DNA of 44,914 bases. It comes from Fidelibacterota bacterium. Its GTDB lineage: Bacteria; Fidelibacterota; UBA2242; JAOZSR01. Within the stretch, counting starts at the first letter, position 1; the number at the start of each line of letters is the position of its first letter. The notes below the pieces were generated by a model. That model ran no database searches, was not told the origin of the DNA, and worked only from the letters and a program-made list of their open reading frames with translations. Positions 1 to 7,378 of the stretch are shown here, piece after piece. The DNA is taken from positions 1-44,914 of the forward strand of contig JAOZSR010000020.1 of the NCBI GenBank assembly GCA_029939575.1, given 5' to 3'. The translations under genes were made by a program, and so were the position numbers.

Positions 1-142
1 AAAAAAAATTTAAATTAATGAAAAATAATATGATTCATTGAATAACTTTGGAATTGATTTCAACCTAAAAATCCCAAATAAATTGAAAAAGTTCTATTAA
101 ATAGGGTTCCAATTTGTTTAATTATAGCATGCTGAGATAACA

Positions 143-916
143 ATGAAACAAATAATACTAAACATTTTACCCAAAAATCTATATTTGACACTTAAGTGGT
201 TAAATTACAAAATAACATGCAAAGATACTTTTGAAAGATTGCAAACTATGAGAACTACGGTTTCTAAGAAAGGTTACTCATATAAATCATTCGATGATAA
301 AAAAGCCATATTTATTCATATCCCAAAATGTGCAGGTGTTTCAATTAACCAGGCTATTTTTGGGAATCTGGCTGGAGGTCATACTACTCTAGACCATTAC
401 CTGAAAATATTTGAACCACATTGCATTAATAGTTATTTTAAATTTACGATTGTTCGAAACCCTTGGGATAGATTAGTTTCAGCCTATTTCTTTTTAAAAA
501 AAGGAGGTTTCAGAGAAAAAGATAGAGATTGGTTCAATGACGAACTTAGCTCATTTACAGATTTTGATGATTTTGTTAAAAGCTGGGTAAATAAACAAAA
601 TATATGGAAAGAGGATCATTTTCGGCCACAGTATCACTATATGCTGGATAAGAGAAGAAAAATACCTCTTGATTTTGTTGGTTTTCTTGAAAACTTAAAT
701 GACGATTTTACATATATTACAAAAAAGATTGGAATAACCTGTTGTTTGCATACAAGTAATAAAAGCAAACATAAAAATTATCAAGATTATTATAATGATG
801 AAACAAAGGAAATTATTAGAGAAGTATATTCAGAAGATATTAAGATGCTTGGGTACAATTTTGATAATACTAACCTTCAGAAACAGCTAATAATGCGCTG
901 CGCACTGATAAAATAA
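143..916 (+). CDS. Sulfotransferase family protein (Sulfotransfer_2-like)
   Basis: This 257-residue protein probably transfers sulfate from PAPS to a carbohydrate or other acceptor. Both PAPS-binding signatures are visible: HIPKCAGVS (residues 59-67, the 5'-phosphosulfate loop) and VRNPWDRLVSAY (residues 104-115, the 3'-phosphate site). The spacing and the WxxDHFRPQY-like segment in the C-terminal half fit the carbohydrate sulfotransferase group usually found in surface-polysaccharide clusters. There is no signal peptide, so it should act in the cytoplasm or at the inner membrane. The last dozen residues (after GYNFDNTN) look unlike the family and may be read-through into altered DNA. Only decayed genes follow it, so its partner genes are probably upstream of the window. 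The acceptor cannot be predicted. Confidence 0.85.
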   Translation: MKQIILNILPKNLYLTLKWLNYKITCKDTFERLQTMRTTVSKKGYSYKSFDDKKAIFIHIPKCAGVSINQAIFGNLAGGHTTLDHYLKIFEPHCINSYFKFTIVRNPWDRLVSAYFFLKKGGFREKDRDWFNDELSSFTDFDDFVKSWVNKQNIWKEDHFRPQYHYMLDKRRKIPLDFVGFLENLNDDFTYITKKIGITCCLHTSNKSKHKNYQDYYNDETKEIIREVYSEDIKMLGYNFDNTNLQKQLIMRCALIK

Positions 917-1149
917 AACTACACTTGTTCCTTATTTCACTATTATTTTACCGGTAAGCATTATTGTTGGAAATCCTTGCGATTTTTAGTTTAGGTTGCT
1001 CTATTAGCGTCATATAAAAGGATTCATAGTAAGGAAAAAGAATGTGTAACTTTAATAATATTAAGCAACATAATACAGAAAATCTTGAAAAGAAGCCTTT
1101 ACTTTTTCCATTAGTACGCCTAATTAAATGTTAACAATCAGGAGAAATC

Positions 1150-1353
1150 ATGTCCCCGAGACATCATGTAGTAATCACCGGAACTGGACGAACAGAAACC
1201 ACCTTTTTGGTAGAACTTTTTACACATTTAGGACTGGAAACAGGATTTAGTAAAGATAATGTTACAAACAAAAAGGATACCCTTTTGAAGTTGCATTACC
1301 AAAAAATATTCCTATTACAGGTGTTATATTATCTGATCAAATTAAAAGTTTAG
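1150..1353 (+). pseudogene. Truncated P-loop sulfotransferase-like head
   Basis: The first ~35 residues carry a nucleotide/PAPS-binding loop, VITGTGRTETTFLVELF, followed by THLGLETGF, which resembles the N-terminus of a second type of sulfotransferase-like P-loop protein. Homologues of that type normally read GRTGTTFL or GRAGTTFL; here the central Gly is Glu. A good ribosome-binding site (AGGAG, 7 bases before the ATG) is kept. After about residue 37 the similarity stops. The reading frame continues through DNA that, in another frame, encodes the end of a MazF toxin. The open frame is therefore a chimera of two gene remnants and is unlikely to make a working enzyme. The P-loop assignment is by eye. 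Confidence 0.6.
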
Positions 1354-1445
1354 ATTGGAAGATTAGAAAAGTTGAATTTATTTGCAACATTCCAAAAAAA
1401 TATTATTTTGAAGCAATTGAGAAATTTAAAATTCTAATTCAATAA
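1260..1445 (+). pseudogene. mazF: C-terminal remnant of a MazF/PemK-type mRNA interferase
   Basis: In the frame that starts at 1260 (just after a stop at 1257-1259) the DNA encodes about 61 residues containing KGYPFEVALP, then ITGVILSDQIKSLDWKIRKV and EFICNIPKKYY, ending in a TAA. These match the conserved C-terminal half of MazF ribonucleases, including the GVxLxDQxKSLDWRxRKxEF core. The N-terminal half, start codon and any MazE antitoxin are missing, and the upstream sequence is a sulfotransferase-like fragment in a different frame. This is a decayed toxin gene left by a deletion or recombination between about 1255 and 1270. Family recognition is from memory of the motif. Confidence 0.7.
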
Positions 1446-1548
1446 TAACTAAATGCCTATCGAATCTACTTCGCAACTGATCGCCTCCAGTGGCAGAGTG
1501 CAAGTCTGTCAGGAGCGGATTTACAATAGGTTTTGGACTAAGCCATGA

Positions 1549-1670
1549 TTTGTTTAACTTCATTGACCCCTTTCCTCTCGCTAAAGCAAGAGGTTAACAT
1601 TTGAAAAAGTAAATTAGGGCTGTGCAAATAAAATGTGTAAAAGTTATCCTTCGGCTTTAGCCGATGGGAA
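1549..1670. repeat. Dispersed intergenic repeat, copy 1
   Basis: About 120 bases match the block at 3734-3850 almost end to end, starting at TTTGTTTAACTTCATTG and ending at GCTTTAGCCGATGG. Two hairpins bound it: CCTCTCGC/TAAA/GCAAGAGG near 1574-1593 (one mismatch) and TCGGC/TTTA/GCCGA near 1651-1664. The loops carry TAAA and its complement TTTA. The two copies flank the permease gene in the same orientation. The rest of the gap 1446-1866 contains no intact gene: only this repeat, the adjacent sorting-domain remnant and, at about 1850, the GGAG ribosome-binding site of the next gene. Confidence 0.75.
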
Positions 1671-1738
1671 AATTACCAATTTATATCCAGCACTATTTAT
1701 GAAAAGTTTTTCCTCCACAACTTTTCTACCTTTCATGG
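1644..1738 (-). pseudogene. Remnant of a type IX-like C-terminal sorting domain
   Basis: Read on the minus strand, this stretch gives KGRKVVEEKLFINSAGYK and then runs into the repeat hairpin (FPSAKAEG, stop at 1644-1646). The C-terminal domain of the protein encoded at 3879-7370 contains KGRKVVEEKLYLNSAGYT, so this is a broken copy of the same domain. The DNA similarity spans roughly 1673-1738 against 4000-4065. The final ~35 residues of the domain are missing, and everything upstream of KGRK is gone. It most likely arose by duplication of the DNA around 3734-4065 with an internal deletion, or it was carried with the repeat. Confidence 0.7.
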
Positions 1739-1866
1739 CAACCTCTCAAAATTCTTCAAAATTTGCAAAGTTTAGATTTTTAACAAAATTAAAAATATGG
1801 AAATATAAAAATTATTCGTAAACTTATTTAGAAATTATCATTTATGAATAATTTGGAGTTTCTTAA

Positions 1867-3723
1867 ATGGAGTTAAAAAAAGAATTAGGTTTTTTGGATA
1901 TTTTTTGCATTGCTTCCGGAGCAATGATAAGTTCCGGATTATTTGTGCTTCCTGCTATTGTTTACCTAAAAGTCGGACCATCTATCATTTTGGCTTATGT
2001 TTTTGCGGCTCTGCTTATGATACCTGCGATGATTTCAAAAGCAGAGTTAGCGACTGCGATGCCTAAATCCGGTGGAACTTATTTCTTTATTCACAGAAGT
2101 CTTGGCTCTTTTTTTGGAACTTTCGCAGGATTAGCCTCCTGGTTTTCATTAAGTTTAAAAGGAGCGTTTGCTCTTCTTGGAATAGGTTTATTTTTACAGC
2201 CTCTTTTCCCTGAAGCTTCTCCAATAATAATAAAAATAATAGCAGTAGGATTTACACTGTTTTTCTCAATTTTGAATATCATTGGTGCCAAAGAAAGCGG
2301 AAGGTTTCAAATTATTTTAGTACTTGGACTTATTTCCATTCTGATATTTTATGTTTTCTTTAATATCAATCATATAGATGCTCAAAGATATATTCCATTT
2401 ATTCCTTTTGGTTGGCAACCGGTATTTACAGCAATGGGGCTGATTTTCATATCTTTTGGTGGACTAACAAAAATTGCATCCATTGCCGATGAAATTAAAA
2501 ATCCCAAGGAGAATATTCCCAAAGGTATGTTTACGGCATTTTTTGTTATATCATTACTTTATGTATTGGTAATTTTTATAACTGTTGGTTTATTAGATAA
2601 TATAGAATTTCAGCAAACATTTAATCCAATTTCCCTTGGAGCATCAAAATACTATGGAAATTTTGGGTATTTGGTACTTTCTATAGCCGCTATATTAGCT
2701 TTTATAACTACCGGTAATGCCGGGTTATTAGCATCTTCAAGAATACCACTTGCGATGGCAGAAGATAATCTGTTACCTTCGTTATTTGCTAAAGTAAATT
2801 TGAAACTCAAAACACCTGTTACGTCAATTTTAATGACTTCTCTTTTCATGATTTCCGTAATAATTTTTCTTGAACTTGAAAGTTTAGTAAAAGTTGCTTC
2901 TACAATGATGTTGATACTTTTCCTTTTTGTCAATTTGTCTGTAATTTTAATGCGGGAAAGTAGAATAATAACTTATAGACCATCTTTCAAAGCCCCTCTT
3001 TATCCTTATCTACAAATTGCAGGAATAATTATTTACTTATTCCTGATCTTTGAAATGGGAAAAATCCCATTATTAATCACCTTTTGTTTTTTTATTTTTT
3101 CCCTTTTATGGTATTTTTTATATTCAAAAAGAAGAAATTCAAAACAATCAGCTTTAATCTATATTGCAGAACGAATTAGTTCGAAAAAATTAAAATCATC
3201 TACTTTAACTGACGAACTAAGAAATATTTTATTAAAGAGGGATGAAATTATTGAAGATAAATTTGACCAAATTATTAAACAAGCCGAATTTATTGATATT
3301 AAGAAGAAAATAAATAAAGATAAACTATTTAATGTTGTGTCCGATATTTATTCAAAAGAATTTAATATGCCTTCTGAAAAAATATATAATTTATTACAGG
3401 AAAGGGAAGAAAAATCGAGTACAGTAATATATAATGGCTTAGCAATTCCACATATTATAATTGAAGGTAACTCTAAATTTGACATTATCATAATTCGCTC
3501 AAAAGAAGGAATTGATTTTGGTGAAAATTTTTCTCCTGTTAATATAGTGTTTGCTTTAGTAGGCACAATAGATGAAAGAAGTTTTCATTTACAAGCCTTA
3601 ATGGCGATTGCTCAAATTATTCAGGATAAAAATTTTATGAATAATTGGAAAAAAGCAAATAGCATTGAAGATTTGAGAAATTTGATTTTACTTACTGAAA
3701 GAATCAGAAAAGACAGGATTTAA
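1867..3723 (+). CDS. APC-superfamily amino-acid permease fused to a PTS EIIA-type domain
   Basis: The protein has 618 residues. Residues 1-430 form an APC amino-acid/polyamine transporter with about 12 hydrophobic segments and an early helix ASGAMISSGLFVLP typical of the family's substrate-binding unwound helix 1. After a charged linker (about 430-480), residues 480-610 resemble a fructose/mannitol-class PTS EIIA domain. It contains NGLAIPHI with His529 at the usual phosphorylation position and a second conserved His574 in SFHLQAL. Such fusions suggest that transport is gated by phosphotransfer or by PTS status; no EI, HPr or sugar EIIBC gene is in the window. GGAG lies about 8 bases before the ATG. 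It is a single gene between two copies of a dispersed repeat, which suggests an accessory insertion. The substrate is unknown. Confidence 0.88.
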   Translation: MELKKELGFLDIFCIASGAMISSGLFVLPAIVYLKVGPSIILAYVFAALLMIPAMISKAELATAMPKSGGTYFFIHRSLGSFFGTFAGLASWFSLSLKGAFALLGIGLFLQPLFPEASPIIIKIIAVGFTLFFSILNIIGAKESGRFQIILVLGLISILIFYVFFNINHIDAQRYIPFIPFGWQPVFTAMGLIFISFGGLTKIASIADEIKNPKENIPKGMFTAFFVISLLYVLVIFITVGLLDNIEFQQTFNPISLGASKYYGNFGYLVLSIAAILAFITTGNAGLLASSRIPLAMAEDNLLPSLFAKVNLKLKTPVTSILMTSLFMISVIIFLELESLVKVASTMMLILFLFVNLSVILMRESRIITYRPSFKAPLYPYLQIAGIIIYLFLIFEMGKIPLLITFCFFIFSLLWYFLYSKRRNSKQSALIYIAERISSKKLKSSTLTDELRNILLKRDEIIEDKFDQIIKQAEFIDIKKKINKDKLFNVVSDIYSKEFNMPSEKIYNLLQEREEKSSTVIYNGLAIPHIIIEGNSKFDIIIIRSKEGIDFGENFSPVNIVFALVGTIDERSFHLQALMAIAQIIQDKNFMNNWKKANSIEDLRNLILLTERIRKDRI

Positions 3724-3733
3724 CAAAATAAAA

Positions 3734-3850
3734 TTTGTTTAACTTCATTGCCCCTATTCCTCTCGCTAAAGCGAGAAGTTAATATTTAAAAAAAATAAAT
3801 TGATGCCATAAAATATGTAAAAGTTATCCTTCGGCTTTAGCCGATGGAAA
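3734..3850. repeat. Dispersed intergenic repeat, copy 2
   Basis: This is the second copy of the element at 1549-1670. It begins just after the permease stop codon and lies between two convergent genes. The first hairpin is TCTCGC/TAAA/GCGAGA (about 3760-3775), the second TCGGC/TTTA/GCCGA (about 3831-3844). The first hairpin differs in sequence from copy 1 but stays paired, which suggests the fold matters. It could serve as a bidirectional transcription stop, although neither hairpin has a long T run. Confidence 0.75.
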
Positions 3851-3878
3851 AACAAGAAATCCTCACAAGCCACGATTC

Positions 3879-6800
3879 TCACCTCATCAAAACCGCTTTC
3901 GTAGTTTCAAAAAACCGAGTATTCCCGATCTGACCCTGTATCTGAATAAAATACAATCCGGAAGAAATTTGCATAGCCCTGCTATTTGTAGTAATCCATT
4001 GCCAATTTGTATATCCAGCGCTATTTAAGTAAAGTTTTTCTTCAACAACTTTCCTACCCTTCAGGTCAAAAATTGAAATATCAATATCTGCTTTCCCTGG
4101 TAAATAAAAGTTAACATTTACAACAGGATTAAAAGGATTTGGAAAAACTGAACATATTCTAAAATCACCGGCAATATATTGCTCATCTTTAGTGGATAAA
4201 ATTAATCCTTCCGGCATTTGGGTTGTAAACTTTATACTATAACCACTTTCCGGAGCAATACTACTGAGTGAAGGAATCCCGGCATAGATCAATTCCAATC
4301 CATCGGTCTGTTTAGGATTTTCTATTCCGATTGTGGAAAAATTATTCAAAGCATCCACATCGTTAACTTCCTCATACTGGAAAATAATCTCCCCATCGCC
4401 GGTTGGAGTTTCTGTATTTCCATTGAGAATTATCTGAAAATTTTCGGCAAACGGTGTTTCCGAAGTATATTCATATCGATTAAATATCCTGCTCCACTGA
4501 ATAATAAAACGGTTGCCATCAGCATCATATTTCGTGAATATGTCTAATTTTGTCTTATCTAATCGAGGCTTCAAATCATCCCAAAAAGCAGAAACCATTG
4601 CATCCGGCCCAAGTGGTGAAGATATCGGCCAGTTACGAAAAGTCCGATCTAATGTTTTTCCAAATGCAATCCATCCGTTTGAACAGATAGAAATTTCATT
4701 GTATTTCTCTCCGTAATATTGAAACTCAAAAGGTAAATCCATTGATTTTGTCTGATCATCACTAAGTGGAAATAATTCTCCATTACCACCAAAATCCGGA
4801 TCAATCTCTATCCATTCATAAACAGGAAAAGCCTTATATTCCTCATCAATACTTTCATAAGCAAAATAACCATAAGTGTCAGGACCGGTTGGATCATTTA
4901 CCCCGACCTGACCAATACACAATGAAAAATGAATAGTCTGAGTCTGGCCGTCCTGATTTTCCAAAATCAAAGTTAATGGAACCTGACTACCCGGAGCAAG
5001 TGAAGATGAAACTGAAACTTTGAATGGATCATTTGAATTTATTCCACTTTCTCCGGCTGGAATATCCAAAAAAGACACAATGGAATCCAAAATTTCGATT
5101 TCATCAAAAATGGAATGCAGAGTCGCCTGAATCCCAATAGCATCAAAATTCCCTGAATTTTTTAATCCAATAACAAAATTCAAATTATTCTCAATTGGAA
5201 GATAACTATCACTTATTTCTGTTTCACCATAGCCCGCAATATTCATAAAATAATAGTTTAAAGGAAAAGTAATCCCGGAATAATTAATTGTACCATCAAC
5301 ATTATTTTCTATATTCAATGTTAATTCCGCTAAACTCATCTCTGCATTTATTTTAATTAAAAAGTTTCCCTGCCCGGTTACTGTTTCTCCGGCTCCAATA
5401 TTTTGCCATATTATTTGATTTTCCAGTATTTCAATTTTATCACTATTTTGAACAATTGAAGCGCTAATATTTGTAAAGTTACCGGAACTAAAATTCTTAC
5501 CATCAAGTGCAATACTCACAATTTCACCGGGATTGATCATACCATCGCCATTTCCCTGGCTATCTTGAGTGCCATTATCAAAAATAGTGTAATTAACAAT
5601 TGAAAATAGGCTTGACTCATCACTGAAATTCGGAGTTTTTATCACAGGAATATAGCCATCACTGCATATTCCAATCTTCACTCCTTCCTGCTCAATAGGA
5701 TCGAATATCAGAGTTGCTTCACCGTTTTTATCTGTATAGGTTGTTGTGATCAGGGAATCCGGATAAATTATAGAAACAAGTGCATTTTCCAGTGGTAATT
5801 CGTTTTCATCAAAAACATTGACGGAAATCGAAGTAGTGCCGTAATAAATTGTTTCAGGAGAATCAACTGTAAGAGTTTTGGGAGTATCTTTCCAAATTTG
5901 CAGAGAAGGATCACCAAGAATGTTGTAAACGTGAAAATAAAATTCTACCCAACCCAATTCTTCCTGAGATAATGGAAATGAACGAAATAATTCCATTTTA
6001 CCACTCATAGTAACCTGACCTAATCCGGATAATCCTTCATCAAAAAGTCCTCTGAACAATCCACCACAAATCGCATTATTATATTTTGTAGAGGTATGCA
6101 GATCAGAAGGACCAAAAAAAGCAACTCCTCCACCCGGATTACTCGGGCTGCCCTTTCGTAACCAGGTTTCACCAAAACAGGGATCAACATTATTTGCGAA
6201 ATCACCGGTATTACAAACCAGACTGAAGACAGTCGGCAACATCCAGCCATTTTGTAAAGCCATTACGCTTTCAGTATGAAATTCAGGGTAATGCCAGCCA
6301 TTAGCATCAGCCCAGCCACGATAACTAACAATTCCGGCACCCTGGTTAATAGATTCGGTTATCAAAGATTCACCATTCAAAACCGGTGGATAAAAAACTG
6401 TATCAACATTGACATAATTATACTGTAACATTTTTTCTCTCACCCAGCGTGCCATCCACAAAGGAGTAATCGGATTTGGAGGAATATTACTGTAATTTCC
6501 ACCCACAGATAGACCGCGCCTAAACCATTGCGGATCTTCCATATAAGGAGAAAACTCATAATTAATGGTTTTTAGCATTGAAACAATAAGTTCATTAACC
6601 GTATCAACTGAAAACCTACCAATAAATATATCAGAAATATAATCATCTCCATCGACACAGGTGTAAGGGTGATCGGAAACGTCATTTTCAGCGCTATAAT
6701 AAAAGGCCTCCATTTGCGCGATCCCATCAACGTCACCAATTAACAACACATATTCAAGAGGAATATCGCCATTTTCATATTCCTGCTGAATATATGTTTT

Positions 6801-7370
6801 TATGTCATTTGCTGATGTGCCAATATCACTTGTTTTTACAATTTTTGTCGAATACCCAAGTAGTCGCTTATGCTCTGCCAAACTACCCAGATAATTACTC
6901 ATAACATCAGGCACAATAATCAGATATTTTCCGCGCATCACCTGGTAATCCGTCAGATTTTCTCTATTAATTGCCTGGGTCTCAAGTACCCGAAAAATGC
7001 CTTGTGAGATTTTTTTGTCTGTACTTATTAATGGCCTGGAATTTTCACCTATTTCTATTTTAATTTCAAATGACTGAGCCGCGCCAGCTGGTTTTTGGAG
7101 ATTAATAAAACTCACCGGAACACCACCCATTTTCCCAAAAACAGATTTGGTTATCTCTATATTTTGGGAATTTTTTCCATTGATTGAAATTGTACTGGCT
7201 CCCTCCCATTTTGTAATTACCGTTAATGGAATTGTAATTGCCGAGTCATTTTTTTGGGTTTGAACTTGAAATTCAAATGCCAGATTGCTTCTCGATATGG
7301 TATTTATTGTAAAAGGTTTTGCTGCAAAACAAAATGTGCTGAATAATAGAATAATTAGGATTTTTTTCAT
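3879..7370 (-). CDS. Secreted gingipain-like C25 family protein with type IX-like sorting domain
   Basis: A signal peptide (MKKILIILLFSTFCFA) is followed by a C25 fold region at about residues 150-500 (numbering from an upstream GTG at 7382) containing YLIIVPD, EYVLLIGDVDG and DDYISDIFIGRFS. The nucleophile region PTVFSLVCNTGDF (Cys390) is intact. The position where gingipains carry the catalytic GHG reads YRGWA (354-358), with His364 nearby, so activity is uncertain. Ig-like domains, a second beta-rich repeat (GYFAYES to SICSNGWIAFG) and a C-terminal sorting domain starting at VFPNPFNPVVNVNF follow. I prefer the ATG at 7370 (GTGAG 7 bases upstream). The GTG at 7382 overlaps the upstream carboxypeptidase stop, so the two genes are translationally close and likely cotranscribed. 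The role is probably surface or secreted proteolysis, or a non-catalytic relative. Confidence 0.85.
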   Translation of the reverse strand: MKKILIILLFSTFCFAAKPFTINTISRSNLAFEFQVQTQKNDSAITIPLTVITKWEGASTISINGKNSQNIEITKSVFGKMGGVPVSFINLQKPAGAAQSFEIKIEIGENSRPLISTDKKISQGIFRVLETQAINRENLTDYQVMRGKYLIIVPDVMSNYLGSLAEHKRLLGYSTKIVKTSDIGTSANDIKTYIQQEYENGDIPLEYVLLIGDVDGIAQMEAFYYSAENDVSDHPYTCVDGDDYISDIFIGRFSVDTVNELIVSMLKTINYEFSPYMEDPQWFRRGLSVGGNYSNIPPNPITPLWMARWVREKMLQYNYVNVDTVFYPPVLNGESLITESINQGAGIVSYRGWADANGWHYPEFHTESVMALQNGWMLPTVFSLVCNTGDFANNVDPCFGETWLRKGSPSNPGGGVAFFGPSDLHTSTKYNNAICGGLFRGLFDEGLSGLGQVTMSGKMELFRSFPLSQEELGWVEFYFHVYNILGDPSLQIWKDTPKTLTVDSPETIYYGTTSISVNVFDENELPLENALVSIIYPDSLITTTYTDKNGEATLIFDPIEQEGVKIGICSDGYIPVIKTPNFSDESSLFSIVNYTIFDNGTQDSQGNGDGMINPGEIVSIALDGKNFSSGNFTNISASIVQNSDKIEILENQIIWQNIGAGETVTGQGNFLIKINAEMSLAELTLNIENNVDGTINYSGITFPLNYYFMNIAGYGETEISDSYLPIENNLNFVIGLKNSGNFDAIGIQATLHSIFDEIEILDSIVSFLDIPAGESGINSNDPFKVSVSSSLAPGSQVPLTLILENQDGQTQTIHFSLCIGQVGVNDPTGPDTYGYFAYESIDEEYKAFPVYEWIEIDPDFGGNGELFPLSDDQTKSMDLPFEFQYYGEKYNEISICSNGWIAFGKTLDRTFRNWPISSPLGPDAMVSAFWDDLKPRLDKTKLDIFTKYDADGNRFIIQWSRIFNRYEYTSETPFAENFQIILNGNTETPTGDGEIIFQYEEVNDVDALNNFSTIGIENPKQTDGLELIYAGIPSLSSIAPESGYSIKFTTQMPEGLILSTKDEQYIAGDFRICSVFPNPFNPVVNVNFYLPGKADIDISIFDLKGRKVVEEKLYLNSAGYTNWQWITTNSRAMQISSGLYFIQIQGQIGNTRFFETTKAVLMR

Positions 7371-7378
7371 TAGAAAAC

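Noticed and set aside
29..104. A short open stretch ending in a stop at the window start, possibly the tail of an upstream gene.
   Set aside because: Only about 24 codons after an in-frame stop; no family resemblance and composition typical of AT-rich spacer.
1633..1821. A plus-strand frame of 62 codons over the repeat.
   Set aside because: It runs through the repeat hairpin and antisense to the sorting-domain remnant; no protein-like pattern of its own.
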